DNA of 64,000 bases from CAZCVI01 sp964502145 (GTDB taxonomy: Bacteria; Acidobacteriota; Aminicenantia; UBA2199). Below are positions 25,486-34,249 of the stretch, piece by piece (the stretch's first letter is position 1; each line of letters opens with the position of its first letter). The translations under genes and the position numbers were made by a program. The notes below the pieces were generated by a model. That model worked only from the letters and a program-made list of their open reading frames with translations. It was not told the origin of the DNA and did not search any database. The stretch is from positions 124,001-188,000 of the forward strand of contig CAZCVI010000001.1 in assembly GCA_964502145.1 (NCBI GenBank), given 5' to 3'.

Positions 25486-25755
25486 AAATTGGAAGTATAT
25501 CACTTATTCATTTGTCCATAAAAAGGCTTTTGAGAAAATAACTTTGAACTTCCAAACCCATTCCTACAGTTTCCGTGGTTTTTTCCAATTTTTTTAGAGT
25601 CGGCAGCCAGAAGCCGGAAACTTATATCGCTTGATTACTTCCTTCATTGGGAAAGGTTCTAGTTTCAACATGGTGCAAATTTCCAGCTTGAGTTTTATTT
25701 CTTCATGATGGAAGATTGAACTACCATGATTAAAAAATCTATCGCCTCCTGCAAC
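25486..25755. other. intergenic gap after the five-gene operon, no gene seen
   Basis: The 350-bp gap contains no terminator I can recognise and no supported gene. A 25-codon minus-strand ORF around 25597-25670 (ending YKFPASGCRL) has no start signal. The right end carries the promoter of the MBL hydrolase. Confidence 0.5.
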
Positions 25756-25784
25756 TTGACTAATGGTTTACGATTGACTATAAT
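25756..25784 (+). promoter_or_regulatory. sigma70-type promoter of the MBL-methyltransferase-bsh cluster
   Basis: TTGACT (25756-25761), 17 nt, TATAAT (25779-25784), followed by a ~45-nt leader with AAGGAG before the ATG at 25836. Confidence 0.75.
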
Positions 25785-25835
25785 CTCATTACACCCTAAA
25801 ACAATGAACAAATAAATAAACATGAAGGAGCAACC

Positions 25836-26474
25836 ATGCTTTTTACACAAATTAAATGCGGCGGTGATCGCAACTACGGTTACGTCGTCACCTGCAAACA
25901 TACTAATCTTACCGCGGTTATCGATCCCAGCCCGGATCCCTTGGATGCCTTCAACTTTTGTTTCCTGCGCAGGCTAAGAGTCAAATACATTATCAATACC
26001 CACACCCACTCCGATCATACCGGTGGTAATGGTATTTTTAGAGTGAAAATGGGCGCTAAATTGGTCACCCACCACTCCGCCACTATCGGTGATATCAGGG
26101 TAGGGGATAACGACACCCTTACTCTGGGCGATCTGACCCTCAAATTTATCCACACCCCCGGCCATACACCCGAATCCATGTGCATCCTGGCAGGAAAGAA
26201 CTTGGCTACCGGTGATACCCTCTTTGTCGGCAAAGTGGGTGGCACGTCCAGTCGCCAAGATGGGGAAACGGAGTTTGTCAGTTTGCAAAAACTGATGCAA
26301 CTGGAACCAGATACAATCGTTTGGCCAGGACACAATTATGGCGTCCGCCCTTCTTCCACTATCGGGGAAGAAAAAACCAGTAATCCGTTCCTCTTGCGTT
26401 TAAATAACATCGAGGATTTTTTCTGGTTAAAAGATAATTGGGCCGCTTATAAAAAAGAACACCATATCGCCTAA
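25836..26474 (+). CDS. glyoxalase II-like MBL-fold hydrolase
   Basis: 212 residues of metallo-beta-lactamase fold. The zinc motif NTHTHSDHTGG (T-H-x-H-x-D-H) is near residue 50, FIHTPGHTPES near 105, ATGDTLFVGKVGG near 125 and a terminal VWPGHNYG near 165. It is of the hydroxyacyl-thiol hydrolase type. Because it heads a cluster with bshC-bshB-bshA, its substrate could be an S-acyl-bacillithiol rather than S-lactoylglutathione; that is inferred from context. AAGGAG precedes the ATG. Confidence 0.8.
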   Translation: MLFTQIKCGGDRNYGYVVTCKHTNLTAVIDPSPDPLDAFNFCFLRRLRVKYIINTHTHSDHTGGNGIFRVKMGAKLVTHHSATIGDIRVGDNDTLTLGDLTLKFIHTPGHTPESMCILAGKNLATGDTLFVGKVGGTSSRQDGETEFVSLQKLMQLEPDTIVWPGHNYGVRPSSTIGEEKTSNPFLLRLNNIEDFFWLKDNWAAYKKEHHIA

Positions 26475-26510
26475 GTTCCGCGTGATGAACGTGATAGAAA
26501 CTCTTTCACC

Positions 26511-27266
26511 ATGAAATCCCAAAGCGAGGAAAAACCCTGGTTCGTGCAGTGGTTCGATGAGAACTACCGGACACTGTACAGTCATCGCAACAGCGCCGAG
26601 GCGCAAAAACAGGTCCGCTTGATTATCTCTACCCTCAGACCTGCAAAATCCCGTTCGATCCTTGACCTTTGCTGCGGTGAAGGCAGATATACCGCGCTTT
26701 TTCGTGATATGGGGTACTCTATCATCGGCCTTGATCTCAGCGAAACGCTGATTCGTTTCGGGAAACAAAGAGACCCTGCCCTTGATTTGGTTGTCGGTGA
26801 CATGCGCGCTATTCCCGGCCATTTTGATATAATACTTTCTCTGTTCACCAGTTTTGGGTACTTTGACAGCGATTTAGAAAATGAAACCGTGCTTCATTCC
26901 GTGTATGCCGCGCTTCGTCCCGGTGGTATTTATTGGTTGGATTTTCTTAATCCAGTTTGTGTCGAACAAAACTTGGTGCCTGAAACGTTAACGCAAATTT
27001 CAGCGGGAATCGAAGTACTGGAAAAACGAAAAGTAGAAAATGGTCGTATAATAAAAGATATCCACTTTCGCAGTGTGGGTGTAAAAGAAGAAGAATATGA
27101 GCAAAAAGAATATAAAGAGTCCGTTCGTCTTTTTAGCCGGGAGCAACTGGAAGAGATGTTTGTGAGAAGTCGCTTGCAATTGCTCCATTGTTTTGGAGAT
27201 TACCAGGGGCATCCTTGGTCCGCCTGTTCCGAACGTACTATTCTGGTAGGGAGGAAAATATCATGA
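26511..27266 (+). CDS. class I SAM-dependent methyltransferase
   Basis: 251 residues. The SAM-binding motif I reads ILDLCCGEGRYTALF, with the acidic end of strand 2 in IIGLDLS and motif IV FDIILSLFTSFGYF. The C-terminal part (RPGGIYWLDFLNP) is also standard. The substrate is unknown; its stop overlaps the bshC start as ATGA, so it may act on bacillithiol or a related metabolite. The ribosome-binding site is weak. Confidence 0.8.
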   Translation: MKSQSEEKPWFVQWFDENYRTLYSHRNSAEAQKQVRLIISTLRPAKSRSILDLCCGEGRYTALFRDMGYSIIGLDLSETLIRFGKQRDPALDLVVGDMRAIPGHFDIILSLFTSFGYFDSDLENETVLHSVYAALRPGGIYWLDFLNPVCVEQNLVPETLTQISAGIEVLEKRKVENGRIIKDIHFRSVGVKEEEYEQKEYKESVRLFSREQLEEMFVRSRLQLLHCFGDYQGHPWSACSERTILVGRKIS

Positions 27267-28522
27267 ATCCTTCCCCAGCCATTGTCACTGGTCAACAAAT
27301 CGGTTTGTTAGGCGGCCCCTTGTACACCACTTACAAAGTGCTCGGTGCCATACATCTCGCCCACCAGTTGCAAGGTCAAGCCATATACTGGTTGGAAACC
27401 AATGACGCTGATTTTAACGAGATCAATCATATTGATTACCTTGACAATAACGGGCAATTGCAATCGTTGGTCTGGGATATTCCTTCCCAAGGTTTTTCCT
27501 GCGGGTTGATTCCAGTGGACAACCAGTTGATCTCAGTGTTGGAAACTTTTTTTGCCACTATTCGACCCACCCAATTCACGCCCCGCTTGCAGGAACTCGT
27601 ACTGGATTGTTATACCCTGGGGCAAACACTTGGTGAAGCTTCATTGAAATTGGCTTCCCACTTATTTCACAATTTTCCGTTGCAATTATTTACTCCTGCG
27701 CAGAGGGAGTTTCGTGATTTTTCACGACCGATTCTTTTAAAGGAGGCCCAACTGACCCCAGATGGAGAGCAATGCCATCTTTTTTGCATGGTGGGTTCCC
27801 AACGTAAGTCTATTTTTAAAAAAGGTGAAGCCTTTTACTTGCGTGATAATACATTGGTGAACCTGAATGACTATGAACTTGTCCCCAATGTTAAGACTCG
27901 CAATGTGTGTCAGGATGCTTATTTTAATACCCATACCTATGTGGCTGGTCCTGGTGAAATTAAATATATTGCCCAGTTGGACCCTTTTTATTTGGTTCAT
28001 GGCGTCAAAAAATCTGCTGTCCAGCCGCGCATGTCTATCACCCTTATCGAACCACGCGTCTCGCGCTTGTTAGTCAAAACCGGACTCACCCTACAAGACG
28101 TATTGGGCATCTCGGCGGATGAGCTGCTTAAAAAAGTATTAAAAGAGAATTCCACTGGTGGGTTTGATTTTAACCAGATTCTGCAATCCAGCATGGATAT
28201 CACCGAAACTTATCTTTCGCAACTCGAAACATTGGGCTTGGAAGTTTCTGAAATTAAAAACCTCAGGAAATACCTCAGACCTGAAGTCAAAAAAGCCTGC
28301 GGTAATCTGCGGGCGCGTGAAAAAGAGAAACATCAGCGCTTGTTGACAGATGTTCGAAGTCTTTCTGATAATCTTTATCCGTTGGGGAAAAGACAGGAAC
28401 GGGTGTTCAATATATTTTATTATATGAACCTCTATGGTGGGGTGGATTTTATTCCTTATCTCTATCAGCACTATGAGCAGCAGCGGGAAGTACTGGAGAT
28501 TTACTATGAACATGAACAATAA
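27263..28522 (+). CDS. bshC: putative cysteine ligase BshC, last step of bacillithiol synthesis
   Basis: 419 residues. The opening IVTGQQIGLLGGPLYTTYK, then AIYWLETNDADFNEINHIDY, is the BshC (YllA) signature. BshC adds cysteine to glucosaminyl-malate. At 419 residues it is shorter than the ~540 of Bacillus BshC, with the difference mainly in the C-terminal coiled-coil part. The ATG at 27263 is preferred over frames further upstream because GGGAGG lies before it and it overlaps the methyltransferase stop. Confidence 0.85.
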   Translation: MNPSPAIVTGQQIGLLGGPLYTTYKVLGAIHLAHQLQGQAIYWLETNDADFNEINHIDYLDNNGQLQSLVWDIPSQGFSCGLIPVDNQLISVLETFFATIRPTQFTPRLQELVLDCYTLGQTLGEASLKLASHLFHNFPLQLFTPAQREFRDFSRPILLKEAQLTPDGEQCHLFCMVGSQRKSIFKKGEAFYLRDNTLVNLNDYELVPNVKTRNVCQDAYFNTHTYVAGPGEIKYIAQLDPFYLVHGVKKSAVQPRMSITLIEPRVSRLLVKTGLTLQDVLGISADELLKKVLKENSTGGFDFNQILQSSMDITETYLSQLETLGLEVSEIKNLRKYLRPEVKKACGNLRAREKEKHQRLLTDVRSLSDNLYPLGKRQERVFNIFYYMNLYGGVDFIPYLYQHYEQQREVLEIYYEHEQ

Positions 28523-29279
28523 ACAAAATAAAAATAATAATAAACCATCCGTTCCCCATATGGATATCCTCGCCATTGGAGCCCATCCCGATGATTGCGA
28601 GATGTTCATGGGCGGAACGCTATTAAAGATGAAGTCCCTTTCCTATCGCGTGGCCGTATGTGATTTAACCCGTGGTGAAGCCGGAACTTACGGCACTCCC
28701 GCGACCCGTGAAGCCGAGTTGCAAGAGTCGACCCGTGTACTCGGTTTGGACGAGCGGATTACTTTGGATATACCTGATGGCAATGTCCGCGATACCGAGG
28801 AGAACCGCTTGCAAATCATTGAGGTCATCCGACACTTGCGACCTGAAATAGTTTTTTCTTTTGTCGACCGTCCTTTGCGGCATCCCGATCATTTTCATTG
28901 TGGTAAAATGGTGCGCGAGTGTTGTTATCTTGCTGGATTGCAGAAAATTAAGACCCAATCCCCTGCCTTTCGTCCTTCCGCGTTTATTGGGTTCCCTGAA
29001 TTGACCTTTGACAAGCCCCATTTTGTCATTGATGTCACCCCGCACTGGGAAACCCGGCAGAACGCCATCCGTTGTTTTGGTACCCAGGTCGTATTACCCG
29101 GTGAAGATGATGCTTCCACCCGAACCCTGATTCGTTCCCACAGTTTCTGGGAAATCCAAGACGCCCGCGCCGGAATGGCCGGTGCCTATATCGGCGTAAA
29201 ATACGGCGAACCCTTTTACGCCGATAATCCCCCGCAGGTCAGCGATCCCGTGTCAGCTTTTAAGCGGCACCTCAAGTGA
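28506..29279 (+). CDS. bshB1: BshB-type GlcNAc-malate deacetylase
   Basis: 257 residues of the LmbE-like zinc deacetylase family. The motif AIGAHPDDCEMFMGG is near residue 20, RGEAGTYGTPATREAE near 50 and HPDHFHCG near 120, giving the metal-binding histidines and aspartates. It removes acetate from GlcNAc-malate. I chose ATG 28506, preceded by GGAG; it overlaps the end of bshC by 17 bp, and a second ATG at 28512 is possible. Confidence 0.9.
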   Translation: MNMNNKQNKNNNKPSVPHMDILAIGAHPDDCEMFMGGTLLKMKSLSYRVAVCDLTRGEAGTYGTPATREAELQESTRVLGLDERITLDIPDGNVRDTEENRLQIIEVIRHLRPEIVFSFVDRPLRHPDHFHCGKMVRECCYLAGLQKIKTQSPAFRPSAFIGFPELTFDKPHFVIDVTPHWETRQNAIRCFGTQVVLPGEDDASTRTLIRSHSFWEIQDARAGMAGAYIGVKYGEPFYADNPPQVSDPVSAFKRHLK

Positions 29280-29295
29280 TGGCCCATCATGTTTT

Positions 29296-29328
29296 GTCCA
29301 CAACGTCCATTTCGTCCATATCGTCCAC
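29296..29328. repeat. short 9-bp tandem (GTCCAnnnC) between bshB and bshA
   Basis: GTCCACAACGTCCATTTCGT and the following CCATATCGTCCAC repeat GTCCA every 9 bp. It resembles one arm of the MITE core hairpins, but without a complementary arm or terminal repeats. Probably a decayed copy or an independent minisatellite. Confidence 0.4.
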
Positions 29329-29363
29329 AATGGATTATCCATACTATAATCAATACTATAAAT

Positions 29364-29387
29364 CTATACCATATATATATGGTATAG
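29364..29387. promoter_or_regulatory. perfect 24-bp palindrome upstream of bshA
   Basis: CTATACC, ten alternating AT positions and GGTATAG form a perfect dyad 30 bp before the bshA ATG. It could be an operator or a short hairpin. It does not have a T-tract, so termination is unlikely. Confidence 0.4.
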
Positions 29388-29417
29388 AATTAATAATCAA
29401 AAAGGAGGTCAATTAAA

Positions 29418-30548
29418 ATGAATATCGTAATCTTATGTTATCATCGAATCGGCGGTTCCGGTGTAGTCGCGTATGAAATAGGGCGGGCCATGGCCGAAGA
29501 TAAAGGTCATACCGTTCATTTTATGGGGCTTGAGCCTCCTTTTCGTTTAACCGAGGACCATCACGAGCGCATGCTTTTTCATAAAGTTCATGTGGAAGAG
29601 TATCCCGTTTTTGATTTTCAACCCTATTCCCTTGCCCTTGCCTCGCAGTTGTCCAACCTCATCAAACGGTACGCCATTGATGTCATCCACAGCCATTATG
29701 CCTTGCCCCATGCCATTTCCGCTCTCTTGGCCCGCGATATTTCCGGTAAACATAACGTCAAGTGCGTCACCACCCTCCATGGTACCGATATCACCGTTGT
29801 TGGAGCCCATCCCAGCATGACCGATATTACTTGTTATGCCATTCGCAAGAGCGATGTTGTCACCGCCGTATCCAAAGACCTCGCCAATCAAACCGAAAAG
29901 AAATTCTGCGCTCCCGCTGGTAAAATTAATGTCGTTTATAATTTTATCAACGAGGAAGTTTTTCACCCCGGCTTAAGAAACAATGAACTCCGCGGTGATA
30001 CCCCTAAATTTGTGCTTACCCATGTCTCTAATTTACGGGCAGTTAAACGTCCACTCGATGTCATCCGTATTTTTGCCGCTGTTCACAGTGCTTTAGGAGA
30101 TATCGCTGAATTATGGATCGTAGGCGAGGGGCCATTGCAATATGATATGGAAGTACTGGTCGAATCATTGGGTCTTACCCATCAGGTCAAGTTCCTCGGT
30201 GTGCGGCGCGATATAGCCGCTCTCATCGCTTCTTCTGATTTATTATTGCTCCCCAGCCAAAGCGAATCCTTCGGTTTGGCCGCACTCGAAGCCATGGCTT
30301 GTGGTGTCCCTGTTATTGCCAGTCGTGTTGGTGGACTCCCCGAAGTTATTGATGATGGCAAAAGCGGGTTCCTGTTTACCGTCGGTCAAGTCGAAGAAGC
30401 CGCTGAAAAAGCCGTGCGTATTCTTAAAGACCCAGCACTATATAAAACCATCCGCGAAGCTGCCCTGCTTGATGCCACCCACAAATTCAGCATGACTAAA
30501 ATCGTCAACCAGTACGAACAACTCTACCAGCAATCCGAGTCAAAATGA
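29418..30548 (+). CDS. bshA: BshA, GlcNAc-malate glycosyltransferase
   Basis: 376 residues, GT4 glycosyltransferase. The start (MNIVILCYHRIGGSGVVAYE) and HSHYALPHAISALLARD are typical of BshA, and the C-terminal nucleotide-sugar motif is ESFGLAALEAMACGVPVIAS. It transfers GlcNAc from UDP-GlcNAc to L-malate, the first step of bacillithiol synthesis. AAGGAGG lies before the ATG. It is separated from bshB by 138 bp holding a repeat and a palindrome, so it may have its own control. Confidence 0.9.
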   Translation: MNIVILCYHRIGGSGVVAYEIGRAMAEDKGHTVHFMGLEPPFRLTEDHHERMLFHKVHVEEYPVFDFQPYSLALASQLSNLIKRYAIDVIHSHYALPHAISALLARDISGKHNVKCVTTLHGTDITVVGAHPSMTDITCYAIRKSDVVTAVSKDLANQTEKKFCAPAGKINVVYNFINEEVFHPGLRNNELRGDTPKFVLTHVSNLRAVKRPLDVIRIFAAVHSALGDIAELWIVGEGPLQYDMEVLVESLGLTHQVKFLGVRRDIAALIASSDLLLLPSQSESFGLAALEAMACGVPVIASRVGGLPEVIDDGKSGFLFTVGQVEEAAEKAVRILKDPALYKTIREAALLDATHKFSMTKIVNQYEQLYQQSESK

Positions 30549-30567
30549 AATCCCCTGGAGGTTTCCT

Positions 30568-32295
30568 ATTAAAGAATTAAAGACTTTATTCCCTTTCCTC
30601 AAAAAGCACGCTTTTGAGCTGCTAATGGGGTTCTTTTTTATGGTCGTGCAAAACTACAGCTACATGAAAGTCCCCGGTTATCTGCGGCTGATATTGGATG
30701 AAATCAGTGGCGCCAACCGGTGGTCTGTGATTCTGCCGTTTATGATTTATATTCTCTTGTACACCCTCCTTTTGGGTGTCACCCTCTTCCTGATGCGCAA
30801 ACTCATCATTGGCGTGTCCAGAAAAATCGAATACCAACTCCGCGAAAAACTCTTTCATAAAATTCTCTCCCAGGAGTATCTCTTTTTCCAGAAGAACGAG
30901 ACCGGCGATTTAATTTCCCGGTGTACCAACGACCTCAATCAGGTTCGTACCCTACTTGGCCCCGGTGTCATGTATATTCCCAATTCGCTCAGTCGTTTAT
31001 TTCTCTTTTTGCCTGTTCTTATTCATCTCAGCAGCACTTTGATGTTGTGGATGGGCGCCATCATGGTTATTTTAGTCATTACTATCATCCGTTTACTCCC
31101 CTTGTTGCGTCCGTACTTCCGCCAGATTCAAGAAGCCATGGGTAGCATGAATAATCGTGTCTGGCAAGTAATTTCCGGCATCACTTGCTTGAAACAATAC
31201 ACTGCCGAAGACATTGAACTGCACCGCTTTAAAGAATTAAACCAGGAATATATCAAAAAACAAATGGCCGTGGCAAAACTTGAAGCTGTTTTTCGTCCTC
31301 TTTTTTTCTTTCTCCTCACCCTTTCTGAGCTCGTGATTCTCTGGAAAGGCGGTAATATGGTCATTAACCATCAAATGAGCATGGGCGAACTCTTGCAATT
31401 TACCGTCATGGTTTCATATCTCACATTTCCTATTATTTCATTGGGTTGGATGATGTCCCTCATGCAACAGGGTATCAGTGCCTTAAAACGGATCAATTAT
31501 ATTTTCGACTATCCCGTCCAAGACACCACCTTAAAAAAAGCCTACAGCGAAAGCCAACCCATTTTAACCCTCAGAAACTTGACCTATCACTATCCAGACC
31601 ATTCCCAGGAAGTCTTGCACGATATCAATCTCACCATCACACCCGGCCATACCATTGGTATTACCGGTCCAGTCGGTTGTGGTAAAACCACTTTGATCAA
31701 TATTCTTTCCGGGCTGTTAAGGCCTGAACCCGGGGAAATGTTTGTTAATAGTGACGATATCTGTGATCTTCGTCTCGATGATTTTTATCGTCATGTCGCC
31801 GTGGTCTCCCAGGAGCCCTTTCTTTTTTCCAAGACCGTTGCCCAGAATATTGCCCTTGGTCCCCAGCCACTTTCCGATGAAGTCATTCACACTGCCGCAG
31901 AGAACGCTGGTTTGCAAAACGACATCCAAGCTTTTTATAACCATTATGACCAGGAGATTGGCGAACGTGGTATTACTCTTTCCGGTGGTCAAAAGCAACG
32001 TGTTGCCATTGCCCGTGCCCTTGCTAAATGCGCACCCATACTTATCATGGATGATCCCCTCTCCAATGTCGATTCCAGAACCGAGGAACTTATTCTGGAA
32101 AACCTCCACCACCACCACTGCTTCAAAACCCTGATTCTTGTCAGCCATCGTATTTCTGTCTTAAAGAAAGCCGATGTTATTTATGTTTTGGCCAATGGCA
32201 CTATCGTCGAACATGGCAATCATGGCGGCTTAATGAAACAAAATGGCCTCTATACCCGGTTAGCCCGCTTACAACAAATGGAACTGGATGAGTAA
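30568..32295 (+). CDS. ABC exporter half-transporter 1 (degenerate Walker B), ATT start
   Basis: 575 residues: six-helix exporter membrane domain, then an NBD with Walker A GPVGCGKTT, signature LSGGQKQR and Walker B ILIMDDPLS, where Asp replaces the catalytic Glu. The first ATG (30625) would remove the LFPFLKKHAFELLMGF segment that aligns with helix 1 of this family. In-frame ATT at 30568 is preceded by GGAG at 7-nt spacing and no other start codon fits, so ATT initiation is likely. It overlaps the second half-transporter by 8 bp. With bshA ending 19 bp upstream, export of a thiol- or stress-related compound is possible but unproven. Confidence 0.75.
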   Translation: MKELKTLFPFLKKHAFELLMGFFFMVVQNYSYMKVPGYLRLILDEISGANRWSVILPFMIYILLYTLLLGVTLFLMRKLIIGVSRKIEYQLREKLFHKILSQEYLFFQKNETGDLISRCTNDLNQVRTLLGPGVMYIPNSLSRLFLFLPVLIHLSSTLMLWMGAIMVILVITIIRLLPLLRPYFRQIQEAMGSMNNRVWQVISGITCLKQYTAEDIELHRFKELNQEYIKKQMAVAKLEAVFRPLFFFLLTLSELVILWKGGNMVINHQMSMGELLQFTVMVSYLTFPIISLGWMMSLMQQGISALKRINYIFDYPVQDTTLKKAYSESQPILTLRNLTYHYPDHSQEVLHDINLTITPGHTIGITGPVGCGKTTLINILSGLLRPEPGEMFVNSDDICDLRLDDFYRHVAVVSQEPFLFSKTVAQNIALGPQPLSDEVIHTAAENAGLQNDIQAFYNHYDQEIGERGITLSGGQKQRVAIARALAKCAPILIMDDPLSNVDSRTEELILENLHHHHCFKTLILVSHRISVLKKADVIYVLANGTIVEHGNHGGLMKQNGLYTRLARLQQMELDE

Positions 32296-34075
32296 AAAAA
32301 CAATGACCAAACAAATGGATAGCCCCGAAAAAGAAGAAAAAAAAGATTGGCGTTTGTTGCGCAGACTCTTGCCCTATTTAAAAAATAACATTCCCCTTGT
32401 TCTCCTCACCACCCTCTTCATGTTGATCATGGATGCTTCCGCCGTATTGCATCCCTATCTCATCAAAGTTGGTATTGACCGCGATGTCGCAGCCAATGAT
32501 GCTGTTGGACTTCAGCATACCGTGCTGCTCCTTCTCATTGTGCTCATCTCTTCTTTTGTTTTCCAGGTTCTTTTTAATTATTATGTTCAATATCTCGGCC
32601 AAAAGCTTCTTTTCACCCTGCGTATTGAGCTGTTCAAGCATATGGTGCAGCTTTCCAACGACTATTTCGACCGCACTGCCGTCGGCAAGACCATGACTCA
32701 CATCACCAACGATGTCGAGTCTATCCGTGAATTTATTTCCGAGGGTATTGTGTCCATCATCGGTGAACTCTTAAAAGTTCTTTTTATCATGATCGCCATG
32801 GTATTCGTCAATCTCAAATTGGCCCTGCTTGCGTTTATCATGATTCCTTTTTTTGTCATCATGACCATCCTCTTCAGGAAAAGCATTCGCATCGGTTACC
32901 GGGGCGTGCGCAAAGCCAATGCGCAGATTAATACCGCCTTGCAGGAATCTATCACTGGCATACGTGAAATAATCCAGTTTAATTATAAAGATCGCAGCAA
33001 AGAATATTTCCAAATTTCCAACCAGCAGTATCTTGTTTCCTTCCTCAAAGTTGTCAATGCCTATGCCCTGTATTTTCCCGTCATCGAAATCGTCGCCAAT
33101 ATCAGCATGGTAATTATATTGGCTACCGCCCATTATTCACTCGGTATTTCCGTGCATGTCGGTGAAATCTTCGCGTTTTTCGCGTATATCAACATGTTCT
33201 TCAGACCCCTCCGCCAACTTGCCGAGCAATTTAATACTTTCCAATCCGCTATGGCTGCTTCCGAACGTATCTTTCATTTTATGGATACCCCCATCACCAT
33301 TCAGAACCAAAAGAATCCCCTTCCAATTGGTCCCGATTTTAAGGGCAAGATAACCTTTAAGCATGTTAATTTTTCCTACAATCCCGATACCCCTATTTTG
33401 CAGGATATCTCCTTTGAGATTCTCCCCGGCGAGAAAGTAGCCATAGTCGGCTACACCGGCAGTGGCAAAACCACTATAATCAATCTCCTCAGTCGCTTAT
33501 ACGATATCCAGGACGGTCAACTTTTGATTGATGATATCCCTATCCAACAGTACGATATCCAGCAGCTTCGCTCCCGAATTTCCACCGTGCCCCAGGACCC
33601 TTTTATTTTTACCGGTTCAGTTGCCGATAATATTTCTATGCATGACCCCCGCATTACCCATGAACAGATTGTTGAGGCCGCTACCCAGGTCAATGCCGAT
33701 TCTTTTATCCGCCAACTTCCCGATCAATATCAAGAAAATGTCCTTGAAGAAGGAAAACGACTGTCTGTTGGTCAGAAACAATTGCTCAGTTTTGCCCGCG
33801 GCATCGTGCAAAAACCCGCCATCCTCATTCTCGACGAAGCCACCTCCAATATTGATTCCAAAACCGAAAAATTAATCGAAGCCGCCACCGAAAAACTTCT
33901 CCAAGATCGCACCGCCATTATTATTGCCCATCGTCTCTCTACTATCAGTAAAGCCGACCGCATCCTCGTTCTAAAAAAAGGCAGACTCGTAGAACAAGGC
34001 ACCCACATCGAACTATTAAAAAAAGATGGCATTTACAACCGCCTCTACCAAACCCAAGCCTTTTCTCTAAATTAA
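32288..34075 (+). CDS. ABC exporter half-transporter 2 (active Walker B, altered signature)
   Basis: 595 residues: membrane domain then NBD with Walker A GYTGSGKTT, Walker B ILILDEATS with catalytic Glu, H-loop IIAHRLST, and signature LSVGQKQL in place of LSGGQ. Half 1 has the good signature and the weak Glu, so the pair has one consensus and one degenerate ATP site, as in heterodimeric exporters such as TM287/288. The start overlaps half 1 by 8 bp. Confidence 0.85.
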   Translation: MSKKTMTKQMDSPEKEEKKDWRLLRRLLPYLKNNIPLVLLTTLFMLIMDASAVLHPYLIKVGIDRDVAANDAVGLQHTVLLLLIVLISSFVFQVLFNYYVQYLGQKLLFTLRIELFKHMVQLSNDYFDRTAVGKTMTHITNDVESIREFISEGIVSIIGELLKVLFIMIAMVFVNLKLALLAFIMIPFFVIMTILFRKSIRIGYRGVRKANAQINTALQESITGIREIIQFNYKDRSKEYFQISNQQYLVSFLKVVNAYALYFPVIEIVANISMVIILATAHYSLGISVHVGEIFAFFAYINMFFRPLRQLAEQFNTFQSAMAASERIFHFMDTPITIQNQKNPLPIGPDFKGKITFKHVNFSYNPDTPILQDISFEILPGEKVAIVGYTGSGKTTIINLLSRLYDIQDGQLLIDDIPIQQYDIQQLRSRISTVPQDPFIFTGSVADNISMHDPRITHEQIVEAATQVNADSFIRQLPDQYQENVLEEGKRLSVGQKQLLSFARGIVQKPAILILDEATSNIDSKTEKLIEAATEKLLQDRTAIIIAHRLSTISKADRILVLKKGRLVEQGTHIELLKKDGIYNRLYQTQAFSLN

Positions 34076-34215
34076 ACATAAATTAAACATAAATTAATAC
34101 CAGCCCCAATTTTTATCCTTTCCCACCACACCGTCCATCTCGCTCCCACGTCTGTTAAAAATCCAAAATTTCTTGCAAAAAATCCAATATTTTTTAATTC
34201 CCCACCGATTTTATT

Positions 34216-34243
34216 TTGAAAAAAAGCCATATTGTTATAAAAT
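34216..34243 (+). promoter_or_regulatory. sigma70-type promoter giving a leaderless kinase mRNA
   Basis: TTGAAA (34216-34221), 16 nt, TAAAAT (34238-34243). The ATG at 34250 begins 7 nt after the -10, at the expected transcription start, and no Shine-Dalgarno is present. Confidence 0.6.
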
Positions 34244-34249
34244 AGATGT

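Noticed and set aside
25597..25670. 25-codon minus-strand ORF ending YKFPASGCRL
   Set aside because: Too short, no start signal and no recognisable family.
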